This document shows, one piece after another, positions 36,110 through 45,577 of a stretch of DNA of 64,000 nucleotides. This DNA comes from Streptococcus panodentis (GTDB lineage: Bacteria; Bacillota; Bacilli; Lactobacillales; Streptococcaceae): the NCBI RefSeq assembly GCF_017884005.1, contig NZ_QFAY01000014.1, forward strand, positions 6,615 through 70,614, in the 5' to 3' direction. The position numbers and the translations under genes are program-made. The number at the start of each line of letters is the position of its first letter. Position 1 is the first letter of the stretch. The notes under the pieces were generated by a model that saw only the letters and a list, made by a program, of their open reading frames with translations, made no database searches and was not told the origin of the DNA.

Positions 36110-37795
36110 ATGAAAAAACAAAGAGTCAACTGGAAACAGCTGATACTAAAATCAGCGCTTCTGTGGCTAATCGTTGCTTTTGTAGTATTTCCAAATTTAA
36201 ATCTATTAAAAGATGTTTTCTTTAAAAATGGAAATTTAACTTTTACGGCCGTGACCAAGGTTTTAAATTCGGAGAGGGCTATCAACAGTATTACCAATAG
36301 CTTTATCTTAGCTGTTTCTATGGTTGTTACTGTTAATATAGTTGGTACTCTGATTGTCCTTTTGACAGAATATTGGGAGATCAAAGGTGCCAAAATTCTG
36401 CGGCTGGGGTATATGACTTCTCTGGTTTACGGTGGCGTGGTATTGGTTGCAGGCTATAAATTTGTCTATGGTTCAAAAGGTTTTATGACATCGCTCTTTC
36501 AGATAATCTTGCCTAACTTGGATTCAAATTGGTTTCATGGTTATGGTGCGGTTTTGTTCATTATGACCTTTGCCTGTACTTCCAATCATATTATGTTTCT
36601 GACAAATGCAGTGCGCTCGCTTGATTACCATACGATTGAGGCCGCCAGAAATATGGGAGCCAAGCCTTTAACTGTTATTTACAAAATTGTTTTGCCGACA
36701 TTGAAACCGACGCTGTTCGCCTTAACTATTCTGACTTTTCTGACTGGTCTATCAGCAGTTTCAGCACCTTTGATTGTTGGAGGAACGGAATTTCAGACCA
36801 TAAATCCGATGATTATTACGTTTGCTAAGACTACTGCATCTCGTGATATTGCAGCTTTTCTGGCGATTATTTTAGGACTGGCAACAATTATTTTGCTGAC
36901 TATTTTAAACAGAGTGGAGCGCGGCGGCAATTATATTTCTGTCAGTAAAACGAAGGCTGCCTTGCATAAGCAGAAGATTTTATCTCCTGTCTGGAATGTT
37001 ATTCTTCATGTCGTTGCTTATATCCTGTTTTTGATTTATATGATGCCGATTGTTCTGGTTGTCTTGTATTCATTCAGTTCCTCAGCAGCTATTAAATCCG
37101 GTAAGTTAATTCTGTCAGAATTAACTTTAGATAATTATCAGCAGCTGTTTGAAAGTTCATCAGCCTTCACTCCTTATCTGGTCAGTCTGATTTATTCTTT
37201 GCTGGCAGCTGTGTTAGTGACCTTCTTAGCGATTATCATTGCTCGAATTGTGCATAAGTCCAAGAAGAAATTCGATGTGATTTTCGAATACGGGGCACTC
37301 CTGCCTTGGGTTTTGCCGAGTACCTTGATTGCTATTGGTTTACTTTTTACATATAATGTTCCAAGATTGTTAGTTTTCAATCAGGTTTTGGTCGGGACTC
37401 TTATTATTATGCTGATTGCCTATATAGTCGTCAAGCTGCCTTTTTCCTATCGTATGATTAAAGCGGTATTCTTCAGTATTGACGACAATATGGAGGAAGC
37501 GGCAAAGAGTATGGGAGCCTCCACTCTCTATACAATGGTGAAAGTCATTATTCCTTTCATCATGCCGACCGTGCTGTCCGTTATTGTGCTGAATTTCAAC
37601 TCCTTATTGGCTGACTATGATTTATCTGTCTTTTTATACCACCCTTTGTATCAGCCGCTGGGAATTGTTATTAAAGCTGCCAGTGATGAGACAGCCACAT
37701 CAAACGCTCAGGCTATGAGCTTTGTTTATACAGTTGTTTTGATGCTGATGTCATCTGTTGCATTATTTGTTACTCAATATCGTAGAAAGAAATGA
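36110..37795 (+). CDS. ABC importer permease, fused double-domain
   Basis: 561-residue permease with about 12 membrane segments, two BPD_transp_1 domains in one chain. Each half has an EAA coupling loop: [20 protein letters not shown] (about 184-203) and [20 protein letters not shown] (about 464-483). This fused architecture is typical of Fe3+-type and AfuB-like importers. AGGAGG precedes the ATG. One polypeptide plus a dimeric ATPase makes a full transporter. Confidence 0.94.
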   Translation: MKKQRVNWKQLILKSALLWLIVAFVVFPNLNLLKDVFFKNGNLTFTAVTKVLNSERAINSITNSFILAVSMVVTVNIVGTLIVLLTEYWEIKGAKILRLGYMTSLVYGGVVLVAGYKFVYGSKGFMTSLFQIILPNLDSNWFHGYGAVLFIMTFACTSNHIMFLTNAVRSLDYHTIEAARNMGAKPLTVIYKIVLPTLKPTLFALTILTFLTGLSAVSAPLIVGGTEFQTINPMIITFAKTTASRDIAAFLAIILGLATIILLTILNRVERGGNYISVSKTKAALHKQKILSPVWNVILHVVAYILFLIYMMPIVLVVLYSFSSSAAIKSGKLILSELTLDNYQQLFESSSAFTPYLVSLIYSLLAAVLVTFLAIIIARIVHKSKKKFDVIFEYGALLPWVLPSTLIAIGLLFTYNVPRLLVFNQVLVGTLIIMLIAYIVVKLPFSYRMIKAVFFSIDDNMEEAAKSMGASTLYTMVKVIIPFIMPTVLSVIVLNFNSLLADYDLSVFLYHPLYQPLGIVIKAASDETATSNAQAMSFVYTVVLMLMSSVALFVTQYRRKK

Positions 37796-37805
37796 GAGGA
37801 TAGTA

Positions 37806-38510
37806 GTGATAGGTAGAGATAACTTAAGTCTTACTTCTATCATGTTTCGTATTTTACTGTCTGTTATCATTGGAGGAATCATTGGCCTAGAAAGAGGAAG
37901 AAAAGCGCAGTCGGCAGGCTTTAGGACTTATATATTGGTCTGTCTGGGGTCAGCTATGGTGATGATGACCAATGAATTTGTTTCTGAAATTTATCATACA
38001 GGAGATCCAACCCGAATGGGCGCTCAGGTTATCAGTGGGATTGGTTTTTTAGGAGCCGGTACGATACTGGTTACGAAGAACAACCGAGTGAAAGGGCTGA
38101 CGACTGCAGCGGGTATTTGGACCTCAGCAGCTATTGGCTTAGCCATCGGAATAGGCTTCTATTCGGGAGCAATCGCCTGCGCTGTAGCATTATTGCTCAT
38201 TATGACTATTTTTCAGCCTTTAAAGAGTTATATCCAAAAACGTTCACGGAAGGTAGATGTTTATTTGGTATTAACATCTTTGGAGGCTTTTAATCGTTTG
38301 TTGATTTATCTCTCAAATCATCAGATTAAAGTGAACAACATTCAAAATGGCTTGATTGATACGGATACGCTTTACCATGCCAACAATGAAAAAGGAGAAA
38401 TCGGCTGTTATTTTTCTCTGACTTTAAATGATACATTTGATCATTTAAAGTTCATCGAGGATATTCATCAGCAGCCAGGAGTAAAATATATAGAAGAAAT
38501 AAAAGAGTGA
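37806..38510 (+). CDS. MgtC/SapB family membrane protein
   Basis: 234 residues with the conserved MgtC N-terminal membrane domain (RILLSVIIGGIIGLERGRKAQSAGFRTY, about 15-42, and VISGIGFLGAGTIL with the family's G-rich turn) and a cytosolic ACT-like C-terminal part. MgtC proteins are associated with Mg2+ limitation, phosphate homeostasis and F-ATPase control. The start is the GTG after GAGAGGATAGTA, 10 bases past the permease stop; an open frame extends upstream but overlaps the permease. Its place here suggests a link to phosphate or cation balance during organophosphate uptake. Confidence 0.88.
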   Translation: MIGRDNLSLTSIMFRILLSVIIGGIIGLERGRKAQSAGFRTYILVCLGSAMVMMTNEFVSEIYHTGDPTRMGAQVISGIGFLGAGTILVTKNNRVKGLTTAAGIWTSAAIGLAIGIGFYSGAIACAVALLLIMTIFQPLKSYIQKRSRKVDVYLVLTSLEAFNRLLIYLSNHQIKVNNIQNGLIDTDTLYHANNEKGEIGCYFSLTLNDTFDHLKFIEDIHQQPGVKYIEEIKE

Positions 38511-38514
38511 GATA

Positions 38515-39132
38515 ATGATTGATACAATTGTTTTTGATATGGGAAATGTTCTCATTGAATGGAATCCCCAAAAAGTGATTGATTTTTATGAAAAGGATGC
38601 TGAACGGGCCAACAGGCTGAATCTGGCGATTTTTCAATCACAGATTTGGCATCAGGTAGATAAGGGGCTGCTGCCGCTTTCTGATGCTGTGAAACAGGTA
38701 TGTCTTCGTTTGGATGGCAGTTACAGCAAGACCATAGAAAATATTTTTTATAATTGGTATCAGGCCTTGGATAAACGCCTTGTTTTGCAGCAAGCTGCCA
38801 TCAGCTATGCGAAAAAAGGCTATCATATTTATATCTTGTCTAATACATCGGAGATTTATTATCGCTTGGAAGAAGACTGGCTGCCGATAGCTAAAGTCAT
38901 TCAGGGAAAGCTGCTGTCATTTGAGGAAAAGCTTATGAAACCTGATGCAAGTATTTATAGGTGTTTCTTAGAAAGGTATGATTTGAAAGCGTCAAACTGT
39001 CTTTTTTTGGATGATATGGCAGAAAATGTTCAGGCTGCTAAAACTGTTGGAATGGAAGCGATCCAGGTCTTTGATGAAAAAACAGCAGTGGAGCAGCTGA
39101 ATCATTATTTAGAACGTTTTGGTAAATACTAA
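38515..39132 (+). CDS. HAD family phosphatase, YihX-like
   Basis: 205-residue haloacid dehalogenase-like phosphatase. N-terminal nucleophile loop VFDMGNVLIEWNP carries one Asp followed by G-N, the pattern of YihX-type sugar phosphatases rather than the usual D-x-D. Motif II is LSNTSE (about 106-111), motif III Lys near EEKLMKPD, and motif IV FLDDMAENVQAA. A helical cap lies between residues 15 and 90. YihX hydrolyses alpha-glucose 1-phosphate; the substrate here is inferred only as a small phosphomonoester. It lies 4 bases after the mgtC-like gene. Confidence 0.88.
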   Translation: MIDTIVFDMGNVLIEWNPQKVIDFYEKDAERANRLNLAIFQSQIWHQVDKGLLPLSDAVKQVCLRLDGSYSKTIENIFYNWYQALDKRLVLQQAAISYAKKGYHIYILSNTSEIYYRLEEDWLPIAKVIQGKLLSFEEKLMKPDASIYRCFLERYDLKASNCLFLDDMAENVQAAKTVGMEAIQVFDEKTAVEQLNHYLERFGKY

Positions 39133-39149
39133 AATTGTGATAGAATGAA

Positions 39150-39362
39150 CTTATACTCAAACGATGAACATTCACACTGGACCTCGAAACGCTCAGAAAG
39201 TTGCTTTGAAGTAACGGATGAAGTCGATACAACCGAAAGTGAGGCTGACTTGACAAAAGTTGGAAACTGCTTTTTCTTTATCCGCTGCTGCCAACAACCT
39301 GGGAGTAGCTGAAACGAGTCAAAGGTATGGATGTGTGGGTTTAAACAGAAAGAGAGTATTAA
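39150..39362 (+). repeat. Degenerate BOX-like element before the regulator gene
   Basis: TATACTCAAACGATGAACATTC at the left and AGAGAGTATTAAG at the right resemble worn BOX ends, and the interior AAGTTGCTTTGAAGTAACGGATGAA matches a BOX interior module. It fills the gap between the HAD gene and the LacI-type regulator. A TGA-TAGAAT extended -10 box at 39137-39145 lies just before it. Confidence 0.4.
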
Positions 39363-39387
39363 GTAATACAGTATCAAAGGGATTCAT

Positions 39388-41457
39388 ATGGTCACGATTA
39401 AAGATATAGCAAAAATGGCTGGTGTTTCTCACGGCACAGCTTCCAATGTACTTAACAAAAAAGGGAATGTTAGCACCCAGAAAATCCAGTTAGTTGAAGA
39501 AGCAGCGAAAAAATTAGGCTATCAGCTTAATTCCCAAGCCCAGCTCTTAAGGAAAAAGAACTCGGACAAGGTGGTTGTTCTGCTGCCTATGAGCCTTCAG
39601 GACAAATATACCCTGTTTTTATCCATTTTATCTAAATATTTTTATCGCAAAAATATAGAGGTAGAAGTTTCTTATATTTTTGATAGAAAAGAAGTGGATC
39701 AAGCGATTGAAAAACGTTCGGCCAGTCTGCCTAAGGCAATTGTTTGCTGCGGAATGAGGCCAACAAACAGCTATCTTTCTTCTAAGAACAGTTTAAATAT
39801 TTATTATGTGGATTTTTGGAGTTCTAAGAAGTTACCTAAATTAATCAATATTGGTTTTAATCATGATAAAACTTTTTATGCTATTTCTGATTTAATACAG
39901 CGCTATGATATAACAGATTTAAGGATTTTATCTCATGAGCTTGAAAGAGACAGACAGTTTATCCATGATTTAGAAAATTATCTTGACTGTGACAATCCTA
40001 TACCGGTTACTCGTATTAATGATTCAAAAATATTATTGAATTTATTTGAATTGGTCAAGAAATCTGCAAGACACACGCTGGTTGTTTCGACCAGTCCGGA
40101 TTTAACAGAACTGTTTATGAAAACGGCGGAGTGGAACGGATTTGAAGCCAATACCCACATCGTGACAATTTGCAATCGACAGATTTTTCATCAATCGGGT
40201 ATGGATTATATTGAATTAAATATCGAAAAATGCGCGAATGCAGTTGCTAGAAAAATTGATAATCTATCGAAAGAAGATTTGGAAATTCAGGCTGATGGTC
40301 TCTATCAACAGCTGTCAGTTCCAGTCAGCGGTCAAAAACAAAAGATAAAAATGCTGACGATTGAGAGCCCGATGACAGAGGCGATGAAGTCGTTGCTGGA
40401 CAAATATCACAGTCTTTCCGGCATAGAAGTGAAAATTGATACCTTGCCTTATCATCTGCTGTATGAATTAGTAATGGAACGTTCACCAAAACTGCAGGAA
40501 TATGAATTAGTCAGGTTGGATATGGCTTGGTTAAGGAGTGTTGATAAAGCCTTACTGCAAAACTTACAGGATTCTGCAGCGATAAAAAATATAATGCAGA
40601 AGTTTGATGCAAAACTGGTGGCTGAGTATGTACATATTAATGACGAACTGTATACAATACCTCTTGATATTAGTGTTCAGATGTTGTTTTACAGAAAGGA
40701 TCTCTTTGAAGATAAGCTATTTCAAAGGCGGTATTTTGAAACAACCAGAGAACATTTAAAAGTTCCTGAAAATTTTAAACAATTTGACCGAATTACAAGA
40801 TTTTTAAGAAATGAATCTATTCAAACAGAATACAATTTATACGGGCATACTATTTCAGATTTAAATCCAATTTTGTCGTACAGTGATTTTATTCCAAGAT
40901 TAAAGGAGAAAATTAAACAGGAAGCATTCACTGAGGAACTGTTTGAAAAAACACTGGAGGAATATACTGCAAGCAGGGATTTTTCTTTAAATAATTCAGA
41001 GGATCACTGGCGTCAGGTTGCTGATAATTTTGCCTTGGGAAAGACAGCTATGGAAATTATTTATTCAAACTATGCCTTTCGTTTTTTGCGTGGCTCAAGC
41101 GTTTTAAGCAGCAGCATGATAGGTGTTGCTGATATTCCAGGTCAATCTCCCCTGCTTGGCGGAGGCTGTCTGGGAATTATCAAAAATGGAAATAATCGTT
41201 TGGCGCTTGATTTTATGACTTGGCTTTATTCTGATGAAATCCTGCAAGTCTTATCTCATCTGGGAGGTTTTGTCATTACGAAGAATGCCAAAAATGACAT
41301 TACGTTATTAAATAGTTATCCATGGTTAGAAGATTTCTCAGAAAAAATGAGAAAAGGCAGTCGATTTCATATCGGAGAGTTGCAGATGACTTTTGAGAAA
41401 GAAAAAACTTATGGAGAAGAAATAAAAAAACACCTGCAAAAACGGTTAGAAAAATAG
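39388..41457 (+). CDS. Chimeric regulator: LacI-type repressor fused to a solute-binding-protein domain
   Basis: 689 residues, about twice a normal LacI repressor. Residues 1-60 are a canonical LacI helix-turn-helix with hinge (TIKDIAKMAGVSHGTASNVL). Residues about 62-320 resemble the LacI/ribose-binding effector fold, weakly conserved. Residues about 325-689 read as a type-1 extracellular solute-binding protein without signal or lipobox (KIKMLTIESPMTEAMKSLLD, LYTIPLDISVQMLFYRKDLF, LGGGCLGIIKNGNNR, ALDFMTWLYSDEI). It is therefore a cytosolic sensor that could bind the imported ligand or its product. It closes the locus and probably acts on the TTGAYACGTTCCAA sites. AAAGGG precedes the ATG. 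Confidence 0.88.
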   Translation: MVTIKDIAKMAGVSHGTASNVLNKKGNVSTQKIQLVEEAAKKLGYQLNSQAQLLRKKNSDKVVVLLPMSLQDKYTLFLSILSKYFYRKNIEVEVSYIFDRKEVDQAIEKRSASLPKAIVCCGMRPTNSYLSSKNSLNIYYVDFWSSKKLPKLINIGFNHDKTFYAISDLIQRYDITDLRILSHELERDRQFIHDLENYLDCDNPIPVTRINDSKILLNLFELVKKSARHTLVVSTSPDLTELFMKTAEWNGFEANTHIVTICNRQIFHQSGMDYIELNIEKCANAVARKIDNLSKEDLEIQADGLYQQLSVPVSGQKQKIKMLTIESPMTEAMKSLLDKYHSLSGIEVKIDTLPYHLLYELVMERSPKLQEYELVRLDMAWLRSVDKALLQNLQDSAAIKNIMQKFDAKLVAEYVHINDELYTIPLDISVQMLFYRKDLFEDKLFQRRYFETTREHLKVPENFKQFDRITRFLRNESIQTEYNLYGHTISDLNPILSYSDFIPRLKEKIKQEAFTEELFEKTLEEYTASRDFSLNNSEDHWRQVADNFALGKTAMEIIYSNYAFRFLRGSSVLSSSMIGVADIPGQSPLLGGGCLGIIKNGNNRLALDFMTWLYSDEILQVLSHLGGFVITKNAKNDITLLNSYPWLEDFSEKMRKGSRFHIGELQMTFEKEKTYGEEIKKHLQKRLEK

Positions 41458-41605
41458 GCGAGTAGATTTGCACAGCAAAATTTTTTTATAAACAACTTTA
41501 TCAGAATTTTAAATTTAAATTTTAAAATAGAAGCGTCACTGTTGTAGTTGGCGCTTTTAAATAATCTAATCAATTGATCAAATAGAAGATAGGGGGAATG
41601 GCCAA

Positions 41606-41972
41606 TATCGTCATTTAGTTTATCTTTTATTTCGTCGTTAACTTGCCTTGCTCCAACAGTCCAGAAGGACTGTTGGAGGCTGGAGATAAAGGGAACGCAG
41701 TTCTCGGCTTTCGTTCAGTCCGAACCTAGAAACAAGATAGTGAGATCGAAAGGCTGTGGATAAGGAGGCTGAGACAGACTCCCGTGGTGACTGTGTCCTC
41801 ACTCACAGGGGGATGTAACTTTTGGAAGATGCTGTATAAAAGTTCTTCAGTCTCGCTTTGTTTTGGTAAAAAACTCTTGACTCGGTAGCTGATTGCTCAA
41901 AAGCTCCAGTGGAGGTTTTGAGGTTATAGATAAAGCTTCCGATCACTACTAAAAGCAAAGGAAAAGACTATA
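41606..41972 (-). repeat. Composite MITE with nested modules
   Basis: The left end TATCGTCATTTAGTTTATCTTTTA and the right end CTAAAAGCAAAGGAAAAGACTATA are proper MITE termini, but 367 bases apart. Inside lie an AACAGTCCAGAAGGACTGTT hairpin, the CCGAACCTAGAAACAAGATAGTGAG module (41719-41763) and the second GAGGCTGAGACAGACTCCC repeat (41765-41925). The gap on either side (41458-41605 and 41973-42330) shows no gene I can support. Confidence 0.7.
41765..41925 (+). repeat. GAGGCTGAGACAGACTCCC repeat, copy B
   Basis: Second copy of the module at 30455-30609, in the same orientation, lying inside the composite MITE. It shares the same ordered blocks (CTGTGTCCTCAC, CTTTTGGAAGAT, CTTTGTTTTGGTAAAAAACTCTTGA split across them, GGTAGCTGATTGCTC). 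Confidence 0.75.
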
Positions 41973-42384
41973 CAATTTCCAATCTGAAATCTAAAACTTT
42001 AGAAGTCATTTTACATTAGTATTGAAATAATTCCGACCTTTTCTCGGTGATGGAATTTTACTAGCTCTTGCCAATAATTAGTGAAAGCAGTGTTATTGAG
42101 GCTCTAAGCTCAGCAGCATGCTGTGGAACTCTGCAATTCTTTTGCTGCAAGCTGCGTTTGCTCGAATCCTAGCCTTTCAGCCTTACTTCCAGTTTCTAGA
42201 ATCAGATTGAAAAAGATTCCCGGGCTGTTGAAGCTGACGTCCGCCAAAAAGGATGTGAAACTAAAATAGAATTAGTATAAATCTTGAAAAGCTTTATTTT
42301 TCAAAGTTTTCTCTTACTAGGCAAAAATTTTCTAATATGGTATAATAAGAAGTAATGTAAAAATGGAATAGAGGAGTTCTTGAT

Positions 42385-42633
42385 ATGAATCTAGTTTTAC
42401 CAATTTTCTTGGTGATTGCCGCCTTTGCCGGAGGCATCATTTTGGGGATGTACTTGCTGCGCCGTCAGGTGGAAAAGGAATTTGCGGAAAATCCGCGCTT
42501 GAATGTGGAAGCAGTCCGTACTCTGCTCAGTGCCAGCGGCCAGCGGCCGAGTGAGGCCAAGGTGCATCAGGTGTACCGTCAGATTATCAGCCAGCAGAAA
42601 GCAGCGCTGGCCAACAGCAAAAAGAAAAAATAA
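42385..42633 (+). CDS. YneF family small membrane protein (UPF0154)
   Basis: 82 residues: one N-terminal membrane helix ([21 protein letters not shown], about 4-24), then a basic helical tail with the family pattern [28 protein letters not shown]. Function unknown. TGG-TATAAT at 42337-42345 and GAGGAG ahead of the ATG. A separate transcript upstream of murI; a weak AGCCTC/GAGGCT hairpin follows. Confidence 0.9.
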   Translation: MNLVLPIFLVIAAFAGGIILGMYLLRRQVEKEFAENPRLNVEAVRTLLSASGQRPSEAKVHQVYRQIISQQKAALANSKKKK

Positions 42634-42817
42634 TCTGCAGCCAGCCTCGCTGCTTTGAGGCTGAGCAGAATTTAGGACCTGTATTCTACGGAGGCGGCTT
42701 GGCCAGTGAGAGAGGATGTTCTCCTTGGATGGGGTAAGCTGCAGGCATACAGGTTCTTATATAAAAAATGGGGATTTGGACTCGGCTTCCAATCCCTTGT
42801 TTTAGAAAGAAGACCTT

Positions 42818-43612
42818 ATGGACAATCGACCAATCGGTTTTTTAGACTCGGGTGTGGGGGGGCTGACTGTTGTCCGCGAGCTCATGCGGCAGCTCCCCCA
42901 CGAAGAGGTAATTTATATCGGAGATTCGGCACGGGCCCCATATGGCCCAAGGCCTGCTGAGCAGATCCGGGCTTATACTTGGCAGCTGGTCAACTTTCTC
43001 CTGACCAAGGATGTCAAGATGATAGTTTTTGCCTGCAATACAGCAACGGCAGTCGTCTGGGAGGAAATCAAAGAGCAGCTGGCGATTCCTGTCTTGGGTG
43101 TCATCCTGCCGGGGGCCAGCGCGGCTATTAAGTCAACAGCCAGCGGCCGAATCGGTGTCATTGGAACCCCCATGACAGTCAAATCAGACATCTACCGTCA
43201 GAAGATCCAGGCCCTGTCTCCGGACATGCAGGTGGAAAGTCTGGCCTGTCCCAAATTTGTACCTTTGGTGGAGTCCAATGAGCTGACTTCCAGCGTGACC
43301 AAAAAGGTGGTCTATGAAAGTCTGCAGCCGCTGGCCGGCCGTGTAGATACCTTGGTTCTGGGCTGTACCCACTATCCGCTCTTGCGGCCGATTATTCAAA
43401 ATGTTATGGGACCCCAGGTCAAGCTGATTGACAGCGGGGCCGAATGCGTGCGGGACATTTCTGTCCTGCTCAATTATTTTGAAATCAACCGCAGCCGTGA
43501 TAAGCAGGAACTGAACCACCGATTTTACACAACAGCCAGTGCCAAGAGCTTTGCGGAGATTGCAGAGAGCTGGCTCGGAAAAGAGATAACTGTGGAGCAT
43601 GTAAGACTATGA
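42818..43612 (+). CDS. murI: Glutamate racemase
   Basis: 264 residues. Converts L- to D-glutamate for peptidoglycan, without a cofactor. Both catalytic Cys residues are present, in [10 protein letters not shown] (about 70-79) and [10 protein letters not shown] (about 182-191), with the N-terminal DSGVGGLTV (about 9-17). Its stop overlaps the next ATG by four bases, starting a chain of overlapping genes through yidD that is very likely one operon. Confidence 0.96.
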   Translation: MDNRPIGFLDSGVGGLTVVRELMRQLPHEEVIYIGDSARAPYGPRPAEQIRAYTWQLVNFLLTKDVKMIVFACNTATAVVWEEIKEQLAIPVLGVILPGASAAIKSTASGRIGVIGTPMTVKSDIYRQKIQALSPDMQVESLACPKFVPLVESNELTSSVTKKVVYESLQPLAGRVDTLVLGCTHYPLLRPIIQNVMGPQVKLIDSGAECVRDISVLLNYFEINRSRDKQELNHRFYTTASAKSFAEIAESWLGKEITVEHVRL

Positions 43613-44619
43613 CAAAGACAAATGCAAACAAGATTTATGAGTATATTGATGAGGCCAACTGGTTTCTGGGGGAATGGGTGGACTATCGGAGAATGTGCCA
43701 GACCTTTTCAGGGATTGCCCGCGAAGAGAGGCAGCTGCTGGAGAGGATCAATGATGAGCTGGCCGGCCTAGTCAATCGGGACCGGGGCAGTTTTTCAACC
43801 GTAGTCGTCAAATACCACTCTCCGCTTTCTTATATCCAATTTGTTCTGGATATGATCAATGAAGCTCAGGCGACGCACTTTAAGGTGGTTTCCCATAAGG
43901 GAGCGATCCTGATCACCCACCATGATAAGCTGAAGAAAATTTTCTTTCTCAGTCAGCAGGAAATCAGCCTGAATGACTTTTTTGGAAAGGAAGGCGAAGA
44001 AGTTTCGGTCGGAGATACGATTTTAATCGCTACCCGCAATGAGGGCAAAACAGCTGAATTTCGCAAGCTTTTTGATAAGCTGGGCTACAGGGTGGAGAAC
44101 CTCAATGATTATCCCGAGCTGCCTGAGGTGGAAGAAAGAGGGACGACCTTTGAGGAAAATGCCCGTCTGAAAGCAGAAACCATCAGTCAGCAGACTGGCA
44201 AGATGGTGTTGGCAGATGACTCGGGGCTGGAAGTGGATGTTTTGGGCGGTATGCCTGGTGTCTGGTCAGCCCGCTTTGCCGGCAGGGGAGCGAGCGATGA
44301 TGAAAACAATATCAAGCTTCTGCACGAATTGGCCATGGTTTTTGATATTAAGGACCGCTCGGCCCATTTCCATACGACGCTGGTCGTTGCCAGTCCGGAT
44401 CGGGAATCTTTGGTAGTAGAAGCGGATTGGCCGGGCTATATTGCCCATGAGCCAAAGGGAGAAAATGGCTTTGGCTACGATCCCTTATTTTTAGTGGGAG
44501 AAACAGGAAAAACATCTGCCGAGCTGACCTTGGAAGAAAAGAATGCTCAGTCCCATCGGGCTCAGGCAGTGCAGAAATTAGTGGAGGTATTTCCAGCATG
44601 GCAAAGCAAACAATCATAG
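43609..44619 (+). CDS. rdgB: Non-canonical purine NTP pyrophosphatase with N-terminal extension
   Basis: 336 residues. The C-terminal two thirds (about 138-330) are a RdgB/HAM1 XTP/dITP diphosphatase: [41 protein letters not shown] and the SHRAQA end. It removes mutagenic deaminated purine nucleotides. The first 135 residues form an extra domain characteristic of streptococcal versions, without known function. It overlaps murI by 4 bases and yfcE by 22. Confidence 0.93.
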   Translation: MTKTNANKIYEYIDEANWFLGEWVDYRRMCQTFSGIAREERQLLERINDELAGLVNRDRGSFSTVVVKYHSPLSYIQFVLDMINEAQATHFKVVSHKGAILITHHDKLKKIFFLSQQEISLNDFFGKEGEEVSVGDTILIATRNEGKTAEFRKLFDKLGYRVENLNDYPELPEVEERGTTFEENARLKAETISQQTGKMVLADDSGLEVDVLGGMPGVWSARFAGRGASDDENNIKLLHELAMVFDIKDRSAHFHTTLVVASPDRESLVVEADWPGYIAHEPKGENGFGYDPLFLVGETGKTSAELTLEEKNAQSHRAQAVQKLVEVFPAWQSKQS

Positions 44620-45119
44620 TCATGAGTGATTCTCATGGGGACCGTGCGATTGTAGAGGAGATAAAAAATCGTTATTTGGGAAAGGTGGATGCTATTTTTC
44701 ATGACGGCGATTCGGAGCTGCCTTTTGATGATGAGATTTGGGAGGGCATTTCTGTCGTGGCCGGCAATATGGACTTTTACGACGGCTATCCAGAGCGTTT
44801 GGTGACAGATCTGGACGGCACCGTTATCGCCCAGACCCACGGCCATCTCTTTCATATCAATTTTTCTTTTCAAAAGCTAGATCTGTGGGCACAGGAAGTA
44901 GGAGCGGCCATCTGTCTGTACGGCCATCTGCATATTCCTGAGGCCTGGATGGAGGGGAAAATCCTCTTTGTCAATCCGGGCTCTATCAGCCAGCCGCGCG
45001 GTCTGATTAACGAGCGGCTCTACGCCAAGCTGGAAATCGAAGCGGACCGTTTCCGGGTGGACTACTACACACGTGAACACCAGCTTTACCCAAGCCTTTC
45101 TAAGGAGTTTGCACGATGA
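44598..45119 (+). CDS. YfcE/MJ0936 family metallophosphoesterase
   Basis: 173-residue calcineurin-like phosphodiesterase. Metal-ligand motifs in order: MSDSHGD (about 8-14), FHDGDSE (about 34-40), GNMDFY (about 55-60), QTHGHLF and YGHLHIPE, then [10 protein letters not shown]. The fold hydrolyses small phosphodiesters in the cytosol; the natural substrate is unknown. The start lies inside rdgB, after GGAGG; the stop overlaps the next gene by four bases. Confidence 0.93.
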   Translation: MAKQTIIVMSDSHGDRAIVEEIKNRYLGKVDAIFHDGDSELPFDDEIWEGISVVAGNMDFYDGYPERLVTDLDGTVIAQTHGHLFHINFSFQKLDLWAQEVGAAICLYGHLHIPEAWMEGKILFVNPGSISQPRGLINERLYAKLEIEADRFRVDYYTREHQLYPSLSKEFAR

Positions 45120-45577
45120 TTGCCAAAGAATTTGAAGCCTATCTGCTGGAGCATGAAGAGACTTTTCTGACACCAGAGGCCAATTTAGCGGTCATGGTGG
45201 ATACTCACAATGTGGATCATGCCCTCTTGCTGCTCAGTCAGATGACCTATTCCCGTATCCCGGTGGTGACGGCGGATAAACAGTTTGTCGGCACGATTTC
45301 CCTGACGGATATTATGGCCTACCGCCTGCAGCATGAGCTGCCGGAAGAAGTCTTTATGACCACTGATATTGTGCATATGACCAAAAAGGATGGGCTGACG
45401 GTGGAGCCAGACTATGCTCTTTCTGACGTCCTCCATAAGCTGGTCGATGAGTCCTTCCTGCCGGTGGTGGATAAGGGAGGCCATTTTCACGGGATTATCA
45501 CCAGAAAGTCTATTTTGAAAGCGATGAATGCACTGATGCATAATTTCACCAGCCAATATAAGATTTGCAAAAAATGA
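45116..45577 (+). CDS. CBS domain protein, CbpB-like
   Basis: 153 residues, essentially two CBS domains (about 15-70 and 80-145), each with the T-D-I or R-K-S-I nucleotide-contact end (SLTDIMAYRL; TRKSILKAMN). Homologues (CbpB/YkuL) bind c-di-AMP and act on the Rel stringent enzyme in other Firmicutes. That role is a transfer from the family, not shown here. AAGGAG precedes the ATG. It overlaps both neighbours. Confidence 0.85.
   Translation: MIAKEFEAYLLEHEETFLTPEANLAVMVDTHNVDHALLLLSQMTYSRIPVVTADKQFVGTISLTDIMAYRLQHELPEEVFMTTDIVHMTKKDGLTVEPDYALSDVLHKLVDESFLPVVDKGGHFHGIITRKSILKAMNALMHNFTSQYKICKK

Noticed and set aside
41973..42330. Possible degraded gene before the yneF-type gene
   Set aside because: Short open stretches exist in several frames, but none shows a recognisable family or a start signal.
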